A DNA stretch of 64,000 nt from Branchiostoma floridae (lineage: Eukaryota > Chordata > Leptocardii > Amphioxiformes > Branchiostomatidae), in assembly GCF_000003815.2 (NCBI RefSeq), contig NC_049983.1:26649278-26713277 (forward strand). The letters are read 5' to 3'. This document shows, piece after piece, positions 24,945-35,600 of the stretch (position 1 is the stretch's first letter; each line of letters begins with the position of its first letter). The translations under genes and the position numbers were made by a program. The notes under the pieces are model-generated. The model was not told the origin of the DNA and ran no database searches. It saw only the letters and a list, made by a program, of their open reading frames with translations.

Positions 24945-25224
24945 GTACAATGGCCAACTGGGTAGAGTGTTCGCCTTGCATTCGGTAGGTCGTGAGTTCG
25001 ACCCCGGCCGAGTTATACCAAAGATTTAAAAATGGTACATGCTACTTTCTCTGCTTAGCACTCAGCATTCGGGAAAGAGTATGGAAGTTGAACACACACC
25101 ACTACCAGTGGACTAGCCCCCTGCTGTAGTGATTACACACGAGTGGCCCAAGGCTACAGAAAGGGAGATAGGCGCCACCCTATGCGCCATCAGGCACGGG
25201 ATGAACTTTGACTGACTGAATGAT
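24945..25224 (+). mobile_element. tRNA-derived SINE, family B
   Basis: The head has ATGGCCAACTGGGTAGAG (A box) and GTGAGTTCGACCCCGG (B box) with TTGCATT in the anticodon-loop position. The body contains TTTCTCTGCTTAGCA, GGAAGTTGAACACACACCAC and GCCCCCTGCTGTAGTGATTA, and the 3' end is a GACTGACTGAATGA tail. A second copy lies at 44563-44847. The anticodon stem does not pair well, so it is a pseudo-tRNA. Confidence 0.85.
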
Positions 25225-26680
25225 TTAGTAAGTTGGGACTCTAGGATTATGACTCTAGGATTTACTTCCCTTTCACCCTGACCTTAGTGCTGAACTGTCC
25301 GCTGTGGTTAGCAGTGGACTAGCACCCTGCTGTACTGATTGCACAAAGTTGTACATTTGTGGCACAGGGCTACATAAAGGTAGATGGGTGCCGCTCTATG
25401 GGGAAGGAATGACTGATTTAGTAAGTATGGATTCTAGGATTTACTAACTTTTTACCTTGACCTTAGTGCTGAACTGTCCGCTGTGGTTAGCAGTGGACTA
25501 GCCCCCTGCTGTACTGATTGCATAAAGTTGTTCATTTGTGACACAGGGCTACAGATAGGTAGATGGGTGCTGCTCTATGGGGATGGACTGGCTGATTGAG
25601 TAAGTAAGGACTCTAGGATTTACTAACTTTTACCCTGACCTTAGTGCTGAACTGTTGGTTGTAGTTATCACGCACGCAGGGCCCAGTCTGCCTTCTCACG
25701 GCATAAGCTAATAAAGGTTCCTGAGCACTGATGTTTATGAGTGCTTTTACTTCCCTTTCATCCTGCCGAAGACTTTGGGTCAGCAGTTTGACCCTAAGGC
25801 TCTAAAGGATATCTCTGCCTCAATCTCAGTCTTGGCAGCTCGCCCAGAATCAAAAATGAAAACTCCCAAAGATTTGACTCGATTTAAAGAAATAAGCAGT
25901 TTTGACATTGACTTTGCGGCAAGGGACACATTAGCCCGAAACTTGACAATGGAAGGAAGAATAAAAGGTCCACTGTGATTCATCTTTAGAGTCCTTTTCA
26001 TTTCCCCCTACTGTTGCTGGACTGATTTGACCTGAGGTTGTGCCCCAGGCGCTGAACGTTCTGCTGCAAGTAGCGAATGGGGAAAACTTATCATAACAGG
26101 ATACACGAGATACAAAAGGTTCGTAAAGCCTTATACTTATAAGTACTTTTATTGTCTACTCACGGGCACTAAAGTGGTCTTTCTGCTGCAAGTAGCGTAC
26201 AGGGGAAACTTATTATAACAGGATACACGAGCTACAAAAGGTTTGTAATTCTCTGTACTTATAAGTATTTTATTGTCTACTCACGGGCACTAAAGTGGTC
26301 AACCGTAGTGGCCGTGAGAGAGGAGTTCTCATAACCGAATCTAGGATATGAAAGATTCACAATACCTGGTACTTTGAACTACTTTATTTCCTCTGCTTTT
26401 ATCCTATCTTAAAGATCCCTCCTTGTGTACTAAGAGGCGGTTGTGGCTCCCATGCGGAAGTATTTCTCATAACCAAGTCTGAGGACCTGTAAGGTTCCTT
26501 GCTGCTGATATTTAGGAGAGATCTTACTTCTCCTGTTATCACCGCAGGTCTGATTGCGGGTCCTGCCCCGAGCAGAATGGAAGTACTTTACCTCAGACAT
26601 GATGTAAAGCCTCCATTGTGGCTGGTTATCATGAGTTCTCCTGATGTCCTGTCTCTAAGAGCCACATTAGACTAGTCGTC
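25225..26680. repeat. Tandem mosaic: SINE-B tail fused to an older ~185-bp unit
   Basis: Three units of about 185 bp at about 25230-25690 carry CTGACCTTAGTGCTGAACTG, then GTGGTTAGCAGTGGACTAGC and CCCTGCTGTACTGATTG. The latter half matches the 3' half of SINE-B at 25100-25224. Further right, diverged units with GGGGAAACTTATTATAACAGG, TACTTATAAGTA and CACGGGCACTAAAGTGG recur at 26090 and 26200, and looser relatives continue to 26600. Confidence 0.75.
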
Positions 26681-27126
26681 GTGACTAGGGCTGGGTATCG
26701 GTACAGCGTACCGGTACAAAACCGGTTTTTCTTATTGGACCGGTCCAGAAAAACCGGACCTGAAAAAATTAGGTAGACCGGATGTTGGACCGATTAGAAA
26801 ATTAACAGATTATTTTATCAGGCATTCACACGTTTTGACGCTTGCAGGTGGAAGAAAATAACAAGAGTGAAGTAGAGTAGAGTTTATAGTAATTTCTACC
26901 AAGTTTTACCGTCAATGGTACAGGTGCAGTTAGCGTTGTAGGATTTTAAAACGTCAGTGTAAGTCTAATACTCCACCAAGCAGATTTCTTTGTAGTGAAA
27001 TGGACCATTGGTATGAGTCATACTACATCAGGTCCAGGTTCAGGTCCGGACCTGGACCTGATCCTTTGGACCTGAACCGGACCTGGACCTGAATTTTCTG
27101 TACCGGTACCCAGCCCTAGTCGTGAC
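26678..27126. mobile_element. 433-bp hAT-type MITE with 8-bp target duplication
   Basis: The element proper is 26686-27118. It begins TAGGGCTGGGTATCGGTACA and ends with the inverted copy (..GTACCGGTACCCAGCCCTA). It is flanked by a perfect GTCGTGAC duplication at 26678-26685 and 27119-27126. Subterminal regions are rich in GGACCTG/ACCGG motifs, as transposase-binding repeats often are in hAT elements. It has no open frame of note. A second copy of the same 433-bp length, inverted, lies at 61622-62054. Confidence 0.93.
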
Positions 27127-28000
27127 CTGATGATCAAAAGGTCTTCTGTACTTAACATCAGAGAACATTTTTGTTTCACATTCTTCTGACCCAAGGGAAG
27201 ACGGACGTTTTGATGTTGTTTTTACTTTGATGAGTAGTTTTGCCCTCCGCCATATGTTTGATTAAAAGTCTTGGCACTGGTGATTGTGGCGCCGTGTAGG
27301 CGTAACGGTTGGTATGTCTGGCCCAGGACCCAAAGGTCCAGAGTTCGACTCTGCCACAAATGTTGCGGGTTTTTTTAAATGGACTTTATTTGTGTGGCTT
27401 TCCTTACTGCGCTCAGGTGTAAAAATGTGCGCCTGACTTCAGTTGGGGAGGCAAAAAGCGATTGAATACTATCCCTGGAAGACAACCAAATGCAACCACG
27501 ACCTCAAAGGGACTATGGGACTACCTTAACTCCTTTCTTTACCCGAAAACGTTACAGAAAGGTGCAGAAAGGTGCATATCCACCATAAGCGATCCTAGTA
27601 TCTACCAGATCCCCGATGGCTGATATACGGATGCACGTTTCTTCCCCCGCCGTCTAACTGCAGGCCCTGATTGAGGTCATGACCCGGGTACTGAGAGGTC
27701 CGCTGTAACTGACATCCGGGATCGGTTCTGCACTGCTCTGCCATAACCGAATGTAGGATCAAAGGGATCCATTTGTACCGCTGATGTTTAAAGCATTACT
27801 GCCTTTGTCTGCGGTTCGCCGAACGTTTTGACCCTTCCGTGGAAGGTCCACTTTGTTTCACCGGCGGGAATAATTCTACTTCTCTCGCAAAGGGCAGACA
27901 AGGGGTATGAACTTTTCCCTTGCTTGTTACCTGGACGTGCTTATACTCCTCGTTGTTGCTTTAGACACTTTCAGCGAGGCTCGTGTTGAGATATGTATGT
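27127..28000. repeat. Right end of the 24-28 kb repeat mosaic
   Basis: Loose relatives of the unit to the left (CTGATGTTTAAAGCATTACT, CCGCTGTAACTGACATCC, TTTGACCCTTCCG) continue to about 27860. They are too diverged to fix a period. Confidence 0.45.
27285..27365 (+). repeat. tRNA-like sequence (probable SINE head)
   Basis: GTAGGCGTAACGGTTGG fits a Pol III A box, and CCAGAGTTCGACTCTGCC contains a B-box-like core with a TTCGA loop. GTGGC near the start can pair with GCCAC at the end. The D and anticodon arms pair poorly and the T loop is short, so a working tRNA is unlikely. It is followed by a T-run (TTTTTTT at about 27371). Confidence 0.5.
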
Positions 28001-29290
28001 AACATATAAAGAATGCAGATGTTATTCCGCACGACGTACCTGATATTTAAAAGAAATCAGTGTTCAAATATTTTAATGGCCTATATTTTTATATGGATTG
28101 GTGCCCTATATTGTTTTAAATGCAATACAGTGGAGTTATGATGTTCAGAACAATTCAGGATGTTTCCAACTGGACATCCTGAGAGTCTGTTCAATTTGAA
28201 TAAAACTTGTCAAACTTGAATAACCTCGGTGCTGAATGACCGGTTATTGAGCTTGTGGTGTACGCATAAACTGTGCTGCAGACGGTATGAACCATTATCC
28301 CGTTAAAGCCTAATGCCTTCATACATGTTCTGAAGCACACACCTATACCCAGTTTCTCCCATTCTTAGCTGAAGCATATGCACACCCAGGGATTGCTTCA
28401 AGCCAATTTTCTGCCCGTCTCTTCCTCATGTGTTGTAAGATATGCTCCCTGTACATTCTGGTAATGCTACAACTCGATAAGAGTATGACCATGTGTATGT
28501 ATGGTAGGGCGGAAGTTGAAAAGGATGGATCGGTTCTGACGTCGATTTGTCAACTTCTGTCGGACCGCATCACAACAACAACAGTTGAGAACGTGTAGCG
28601 TCATTGTGACATATTTTCTTGTCCTGATAAAGATATAGTGTTCCTCAAAGTAGTACATGGCCTCTAACGTAAATCTGGACCTTTCAACGTTAACCCAGTG
28701 TATTCAAAAAGTGCAGCTCCATTGTGAACATATGTTCCGGTCTTGTTAAGCATAAAGGCCGTCTTACATAACTTAACTTTAAACTCAGACTTTGACGTAG
28801 AGCAGTCACATTTGATGCGGTGGGTTATTGAAACAGTTGGAAACGTGTAGCGTCATTGTGAAAAAATCTGATATTCTGTTAAACACAGAAATGAAATCAA
28901 AGCTCTTAGATGACTATAGGTTTTCTACAAAATCTTTGCATACGTGAACTGCAGGATCCCAATCGCGTAAATCTGCATGTAGCCAATTCGCAAAGGCAAA
29001 CGACTCCGCTGAGTGAGAAGGCGTCCTATTCAGCTCCGGATCGATCAAGGCCGAGAACCGCTGCCGCGAGATAAGCAGACCTGGCGGAGATAAGCAAACC
29101 TGGCCGACCTGCTGTAGATGCACACCTCGGCAGGAGAATAATACTGAGGGGTGATGAACTAAAACCAGCGTTCCGTGCATAATTTCCTCAGGTTGGTACG
29201 TCACTGGGTAAAGAGAGTCTTTTAAACAGAAGTCTCAGCGAAGTCTGATATGCGGCGAGGATGAGTGAGAGCGAGTGAGAAAACAGAAGC
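28001..29290. other. Mostly unique sequence with one LINE-like tail
   Basis: AATAAAACTTGTCAAACTTG at about 28200-28219 matches 30551-30580 and looks like a CR1-like 3' tail with short terminal repeats. A minus-strand frame of 96 residues (28914-29204) has no motif I recognise. Confidence 0.4.
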
Positions 29291-29346
29291 ATTGCTTTAT
29301 TCTCACCGACGTTTCGGTGACCGTCCGTCACCTTCTTCGGAGCAAT
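29291..29346 (-). mobile_element. Hammerhead-like motif, Penelope-type fragment
   Basis: Minus strand: ATTGCT, then CCGAAGA, an extra A, GGTGAC-loop-GTCACC, GAAAC, a short linker, then AGCAAT. ATTGCT and AGCAAT can pair as stem I and GGTGAC/GTCACC as stem II. The first core block has C instead of U at its second base. Stem II differs in sequence from the 22784 and 56383 copies, yet still pairs fully. Confidence 0.5.
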
Positions 29347-31024
29347 TCTAAAGACAGTGCTGATTGTTCGTCGGCTTATGGGAGTCGGGGAAGGAGTGCA
29401 TTCTCTTCAAGAGCAGAAAGTTTCCATCTCACCGTTTGTGGAGCAGCCAGGCGGTCTAATGAGTGGTGAATGATTTTATGATAAGTTTACGATGTTAGTA
29501 ACCGTCCTTCGAAGTAAAGCACGCGTGCAGTCAGCGACCAGCACCTTTCGTCTTTCATGTTTTAGTTCACAGCTTCCTTGAGTCAATCCATCCATCTCCG
29601 ACTCGATAACCTACCCCACACACAAACACCGATCAAAAGGCCCACCCACAACCCGAACACCCACAGAAACCCTTAACACCCGGAGATAGCATCTATCCAC
29701 GTAACCAAAAAACGACTCACTCACCCACCCGTCTATACCTACACATCTACAAGAACATTGCTCTCAATTCTGTCTAACTCTCGAAATGAGAACGATGAAG
29801 GCAAGCTGTTAAGTGTATAAGAGATAGACAGGGCAAATAAGTTATTGAGACAAATTCAGTTAACTACGGCGTTAAGTCTTGTCTGGAATCCGAAAGACTG
29901 CAAACATACCGAGATACATGCAAGTTGTGAAGTAGTTGGGCTTAATCACTGCATCATAAGCACACACACACGCACACGACAAGGTGTCGGGATTAGGAAA
30001 GTACGTCGGTACCGATAGCAGTACTGTTAATCTTATCTTATTCACAGTGTTTTATTTTTGCAATCTGACGGTGACCCCACACCGGAAAACCATAACACAT
30101 TAATATTATGTATTTTGTATCCCATCTCAAAAGTAAGTCCCACAAAAGTCATTCATTTCATTTACAGGACGAAATTGCATTCCAGAAGCATGCAATTCGA
30201 TTCTCTAATCACAGCATCAAAAACAACACTTGCAAAATAATGTTCACTGGCTTGGAAATATGTATCGGCGGCTAACCTTGGGGGCTGGAATGGTGAGATT
30301 ACCGTCAAACGTTCGTCATTCAAATTAAAGCAACAGCAAGTACAGTTTCTGGATGACATCAGGGCGTTCATTGATTTTTGCCTGATTTCAGAAGAAAATC
30401 CCCTACATACCCTACAATATTCTAGTAAAGAATTGCTTGTAGGACATTATGTAAAGTTTTTAATAGTGTGCCCGTTCTTTTTACTACAGCTGTTTGTATT
30501 ATGTGAATGTCGACGCAATTCAGCTATCAGCTGCTATGTCGTACATGTTGCAATAAAACTTGTCAAACTTGTCAAACTTGAAAAATAATATTTGTTTTCC
30601 TATTCGGGGATGCTCAAATAGACCAAAATAGGTAGATATGTTGTGTTGTAGTCTAATAATCATACTTGTAGAAGTGGCACTATGGAGGTAGCCATGGCTA
30701 CAGTTGTAGAAGTGAAACTTGTTGGATATTTGTAAAAGTAGAAATATGGAAGCCATGAGTGTAGTTGCAAGCTTGGCAAGTGATACCAGTGTACCACACT
30801 AGTATCACTTTTACTACACTAGTTCACTTCTTTAAGAAATGAATGAATGCCTTGTTACTTGTGATGCCACGTTCTGTCACTTCAAATCTTGTTACGACAT
30901 TTATGGCATCTTTTTTTTTAATTTAGCCATCTTGTTGTTTTTTTACCCATCTTGTTTTTTCGCGCTACCTTATTATTTTTGCACTCTGCATAGGAAGTCA
31001 TCCGCAAACTTTACTTGCTGTGGC
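29347..31024. other. Mostly unique sequence, no gene seen
   Basis: No exon is recognised. There is a (CA)n-rich tract at about 29960-29980, a LINE-like tail TTGCAATAAAACTTGTCAAA at about 30548-30580, and short repeats with GTAGAAGTG at 30665-30840. Confidence 0.45.
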
Positions 31025-31995
31025 TTAACCCTCAAACACCCGAGTGGGGTCCGTTTGGACCCCAGACGTACATTTTGCAGTGCCATTTGAACATTTTTAA
31101 TTTGAAGAAAAATTCTTTCCGTGACTTTGTCAGCCAACATCTTCTATACCTTCTCCCAATTTTTTATGAAGATTGGTACAATACTGTGGAAGTTATAAAG
31201 GAAGTCCTTGATCAGTCCGTCTGGGGTCCAAACGGACCCCAGCAAAAAAGTGTAGCTTTTGAAAGAAAGTTTTGAGTCTAACTCCCTAAATATTTATTGT
31301 ATCACCACCAAACTTTCAGAGCATAATAAGCATGTAAAACTAAATCCTCATAAAAACTTATGTGTCATCACCATATAATATGACGACATTATGACGTCAT
31401 TAAGCTAATAAGGGCGGCCATCTTGGATTTCGACTAATGACGTCATGAAATTAGCATAAATTATAGATTATGAATTATGAAATTAGCATTGAATTTAATA
31501 GAATTTTATTGTTGTAAGAAGACAAGCATTGTTTACCCAAAAAACCTTGTTAAAATCGAAATTGGCAAATTTTGGCAAAAATATGCCTGTCATAATTCCG
31601 TTGCCATGGCAACCCCAAGTAATGATAAATTTACTTTATTGCCAAAAAAATTTACTAACAATATTTTGTGATAAGTTTCGTAGCTTTAGCACTAGCCGTT
31701 TAAGAGTTATGCGACATAAAGGTTGCTGAGGGCCTCAAAATTCCCCTCTCTGGTCAGAATAGGTTTAGTGCAAAAGATGGTCCTCTGATCTTTTGCATAA
31801 ATTATGATAATGAGGTGGAATAAGCAACACCTTAACATGTCGAAATATTCCTCTTACATTGATGAAGCGATGTATGTACAATGATCACCGATAGGAATTG
31901 GAACTGAGATTTTATGAACAAAACATTTTGGGGTCCGTTTGGACCCCACTCGGTCATTTTAGTCGCAAAAAAGAGGTCGGGTGCTTGAGGGTTAA
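31025..31995. mobile_element. 963-bp TTAA-flanked piggyBac-type non-autonomous element
   Basis: TTAA at 31025-31028 is followed by CCCTCAAACACCCGA. The far end has TCGGGTGCTTGAGGG followed by TTAA at 31992-31995. TTAA target sites and CCCT termini are hallmarks of piggyBac transposons. Inside are three copies of an 18-bp palindrome, GGGGTCC-(GTTT or AAAC)-GGACCCC, at 31046, 31223 and 31930. There is no transposase frame. A perfect X-box palindrome lies at 31600-31613. Confidence 0.8.
31600..31613. promoter_or_regulatory. Perfect RFX-type X-box palindrome
   Basis: GTTGCCATGGCAAC is the ideal palindromic RFX binding site. It lies inside the TTAA element, so if bound it would travel with the transposon. 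Occupancy is unknown. Confidence 0.5.
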
Positions 31996-32589
31996 TCCCC
32001 CATTCAGATCCCGTGCAGCTTGCGTAAAGGTTACCGTCCCCTCGTAACGTACATTCCATCACTTATGAAAAGGATAATAAAGCACCAATATAAAGCTGTC
32101 TGGTCTACAGAGATCCATTGGCATTTGTGGAAATGGCTGTATGGAACATCCTGCTCAGCTTCAAAGCATCTCCACTCAAAGTTACCGGCTACAACAAAAT
32201 TAATGTTCCTCGCACGTTATTATTATCTTTACAGTAAAACGCACGACATCCTTTACCCGCTACGTGCATAATTTTCCTTCTAGACAACGGAGGCGCTGAT
32301 TTTGGTGTTTTTACATCCTCGCGCTTCTCTAAACCTCCATAAATCTTAGCCATTCTCTTACACAAAATTAACGTTTATTACACATAATAACTGTACTAGA
32401 CACGCATGAGTGCTCACTATGGCATTTACACAATGGCATGACTGAAAGGAGGGCCCGGGCTATGCGAGGACGCATCTCCATCATGGCTTTCACTGTCACT
32501 GACCTCAAATCAGTATCGTCTGTATCTTTTTTGTTTTCTGTTTTACTGCCAGCTGTTAAAAACTTAAAGTGATCTAGAACTCTAGAACC

Positions 32590-32840
32590 GTATAGCTCAC
32601 TGAAAAGCTAGTCTTTCACTGGTCGTGACAGAGAAAGCAGGGATATGTACAGTATTTACAGGTTCATTGTACTGAGGGATATCCCCATAGCTCTATTCTA
32701 TAAGTACAATAATCACGGCTTAACATCCCGTCCTTTGATGGACTGTGACCAATGTGCATGTCTGGTGTGCGACACTGCCGGGATTCGCACTCCGAGCCTC
32801 TTCATACACATGCAGGCAACCTTACTTGTCTGATATTTTC
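32590..32840 (-). mobile_element. tRNA-derived SINE, family A (minus strand)
   Basis: TAGCTCACTGAAAAGCTAG, CACTGGTCGTGACAGAG and TTACAGGTTCATTGTA match the inverted copy at 36150-36375 and the copy at 23330-23580. The tRNA-like head (GTGCGAATCCCGGC on minus) lies at the right end and is more eroded than in the other copies. Confidence 0.7.
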
Positions 32841-33069
32841 CTTCTGGTTAACCAGTCTGAGAGTACACTCAACACCTAAGTTTGGTATTACAGGGAAGTG
32901 CTCTCGTGTGAGACTCAAAGATGGAGGTCCCGTGTTTGAGGAAATCACGTCTCGAGCATGGCTAAGTTTTGAGATAGAGCTACAGTTTAATTCAAACGAA
33001 CCTGTCGCTGGCTCTTTCATTTCGGGAGAATGATTGCAAGTCCTTTCCCCAGATAATGAAGAGTTACTT
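32841..33069. other. Short unique spacer
   Basis: CGTCTCGAGCATGGCTAAG near 32949 vaguely matches 50052 (CATATCTCGAGCATGATAAAG). There is no other signal. Confidence 0.3.
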
Positions 33070-33350
33070 AGCTAATCTCGCGAAAGATCTTTTCACGTGA
33101 TTATTACCTTCAGGTAATCTCGCAACTGCATAATTGTTGCTAATCTCGCGAGAGATCAGTTCACGTGATAACTGCATACCTGGAGCTAATCTCACGAGAG
33201 ATCAGTTCTCGCGATAACTGCATACCTGGAGCTAACCTCGCGAGAGATCAACTCACGCGATAACTACATACCTGTAGGTACTCCTGTAGGTAATCTCGCA
33301 CGAGATCGGTTCTCGCGATAACGAATTAGCTAATCTCGCGAAAGATCAGC
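33070..33350. repeat. ~46-bp tandem array of TCTCGCGAGA-like palindromes
   Basis: Units contain GCTAATCTCGCGAGAGATC, then TTCACGTGATAACTGCATAC. About seven variants of the CTCGCGAGA palindrome appear (33075 to 33345). A second CTCGCGAT half-palindrome sits in several units. TCTCGCGAGA is a known promoter element bound by BANP in mammals; function here is inference. Confidence 0.8.
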
Positions 33351-33479
33351 TCATGTCCCCACCACCGCCTTTGGTGGTCTCTACTCGTTACTTACCGTGT
33401 GAATCTCTTCCCAGAAAAGTTCCGAAAGTAGATAGGTAAAGAGTCACAAGTAAAAGGATAGCATTCTGTAACCTGTTCC

Positions 33480-33627
33480 AAAAAATAACCTAACCTAACC
33501 TGTTTAGAAATAGTCAACCTTAGGATAATTATGTTTATCACTGTTTACTGTGACATGTATGTGTCATATGTTTCCACCACGTACTTGCAATTTGCCTCCA
33601 GGCATGAACTTGCAAATGATAAACTTT
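33480..33627 (+). mobile_element. LINE-like 3' tail
   Basis: AACCTGTTTAGAAATAGTCAA, then ACGTACTTGCAATTTGCCTC and GGCATGAACTTGCAAATGAT. The same arrangement occurs at 39455-39592, and its distal part again at 52983-53028 and inverted at 48630-48690. The recurring core is TTGCAATT-GCC...GGC-TGAACTTGCAAATAAA, a stem-loop plus tail. No coding part is attached. Confidence 0.6.
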
Positions 33628-34074
33628 GACCACTTCGCGAAGATCATAGTAACGTTAATACGAGCAAACAGACTTGAGGAGCACGTAACTTCTCTCTGAA
33701 ATTGTTTTAGCGACCTTCGTCGCCACTCTGCGTTCCTCGGCGCCGAGCCAGTTTTGCCACATCAGCCCGCGTGTTCAGGACTGAGCCAGACATGATTACA
33801 GGAATATACAGCTTCCAGGAAAATACTGCTTTTTCCCGGAAAGGCTACATTAGCGACGGCGGGGAAATAATTGTGCAGGAATCTTGAGTCACGACTCTTT
33901 TCCTCCATCTGCTGTTTTGAACAGCATCCGCCTGGATCTCGCTAAGTGGAGACACGTCAGCCCTGCTTACCAACAGTTCCACCAGCGCCAGCCCTTCTAC
34001 CGAACGAACACCTCACGGCCGGATGGCCTGATTCTGGGTCAGGAGGATTGTCAACCTTCTCATCCTGTTAGAGC
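33628..34074. other. Unique spacer, no gene seen
   Basis: Moderately GC-rich sequence with an 89-codon frame (33884-34153) that has no motif and runs into the MITE. No splice-supported exon. Confidence 0.35.
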
Positions 34075-34314
34075 CTACGTTATAATCTCCAAGCAGATCC
34101 TACAATGGTATAAGATAGTACCAAACTGGCCAAGGAGTGTAGTCAGTCATTGAAGAGGCGTACATTTGCCTTGTAGAATCTGCCCCCCGGCTAGAACAAA
34201 GGCTATTAACATCCAATTGTTTCCCCGGTAGCGAAACACACTCCTAAGCCAGCTTGACTACTTTGCCAGCTTTTGATACCATCTTATGCTATCTGCTTGG
34301 AGATTACTACGTTA
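34075..34314. mobile_element. 224-bp MITE with 8-bp target duplication
   Basis: The element is 34083-34306. It starts TAATCTCCAAGCAGAT and ends with the inverted copy ATCTGCTTGGAGATTA. It is flanked by a perfect CTACGTTA duplication at 34075-34082 and 34307-34314. The arms stay partly complementary further in (GGTATAAGATAG versus GATACCATCTTAT inverted). An 8-bp duplication points to the hAT group. A solitary half-end (AATCTCCAAGCAGA) is at 45163. Confidence 0.9.
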
Positions 34315-34640
34315 GGCTTAGGTCCCAATTGCGCCGGTGCCCGTCAGGGATGTAACCCCGGCCGGGCTCCGAAGCCACAGATTTGTCCCGGTGGACTGAC
34401 GGATACCGGGGAGTACACATGGTGTTCCCCACGGGTAGGTTACGGAGTCTATTTGTTACCGGGTCCCGGCTTTGTGCCTCACGCTTGTACTGAATCATCA
34501 GTTTTGCTTTAGCTTAACACTTTTATTTGACTTTCTTATCGTGGTACAAATACGTAACGTCAGGCAAAAAGAGTCAGGTCTAGTGAGCTTCAATAGGCTT
34601 GAATTCTCAGCAAGAGACCCAAAGGAAGTCGCTGATCAAT
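34315..34640. other. GC-rich unique spacer
   Basis: GC-rich stretch to about 34480, then AT-rich sequence. No exon with splice signals is recognised. Confidence 0.3.
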
Positions 34641-35560
34641 GAGGATCGTTTGAACACGAGTCAATTTGATATACAGTGTCCTCTTTTGTAGTCTAACGTC
34701 CTTTTCGTAGAACATTTTCGTAAGTGGCCTCATGCATTAAAAAGGTCCATAACTCACATTTCGGGACACGATTATATAGCATAAAGTCTTTTATCAATAT
34801 CCCCTAAATTTCAAATAAGTGTTATCGTCAACTTGCAGGGAACACCCAAAAACGTTGAGTGAGAAAGGCCAAAAACATGGACAATTCAGTCTCGACCTAA
34901 ATTGTGAGGGTCAACTTGCTCTAATAAAAGCAAAGATACCCACTTTAATTCTAGGTGAAATACTAAGGGAACCCTCTTAAAACATGTTGACAATGGCTTC
35001 GAAGATTTTTTTAGCACAAGGAACAAGGCCCACTATTAACCATAATTTTTCTCGCCGCTGACCTAGTGATTTTCAAAAAGGCACGGACTGGAAAGTGATG
35101 AAATTTCGTCAATAATCATAAAAGGCTTCATACCAAAATATTCTACTTTTATTTCCGTGTGAGGCCCAGACCTTATTGATCACCCCTCGTAGTTCCGTGT
35201 ACATCGCGATAGACAGCTGCTCAAATCAGAGTACAGCATGTTGAATACTAACATGATGGATTATGGGCCAGGGCCCAATTTGATTAAGGATCTCCATGTA
35301 TCTACGCCAATTTTCATACTCTAACCTCGTGTACTTCCTTTTAATTTCCGTGGCTTCTGGCTGTGTATTGATAGCAACAGACTACATTCCCAACGAGCAT
35401 GATGGATTGTGTACTAGGTACCTATTTCATTAAGGGTGTCCTCTTTCCTATATATCATAGCCTTACCTCATATGTAGTTAGTTTAATGCGGCTTCGAGCG
35501 TCCAATATATAGCAACAGACAACTTAGACTACTTAGAAAACAGCTTGCAATACTCATCAA
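34640..35560. repeat. Very diverged ~170-bp tandem repeat
   Basis: GTGTCCTCTTT, CATGATGGATTGTG or CATGATGGATTATGG, and GATAGCAACAGACTA or TATAGCAACAGACAA recur at irregular 160-190-bp intervals. It is an old array with unclear edges. Confidence 0.5.
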
Positions 35561-35600
35561 GCAATTTGCAGTAGCGTGAGTGGTCTAGTGCCAGCGGTTA

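Noticed and set aside
24945-25020. Functional tRNA gene
   Set aside because: A and B boxes are good, but the anticodon and acceptor stems do not pair and a SINE body follows; a second copy has the same layout.
28914-29204. 96-residue minus-strand frame as a gene
   Set aside because: No domain, no splice-supported neighbour, and it lies next to a Penelope-like fragment.
31015-31275. 86-codon frame with WGPFGPQ and WGPNGPQ
   Set aside because: The repeated motif is the translation of the 18-bp palindrome in a non-coding transposon.
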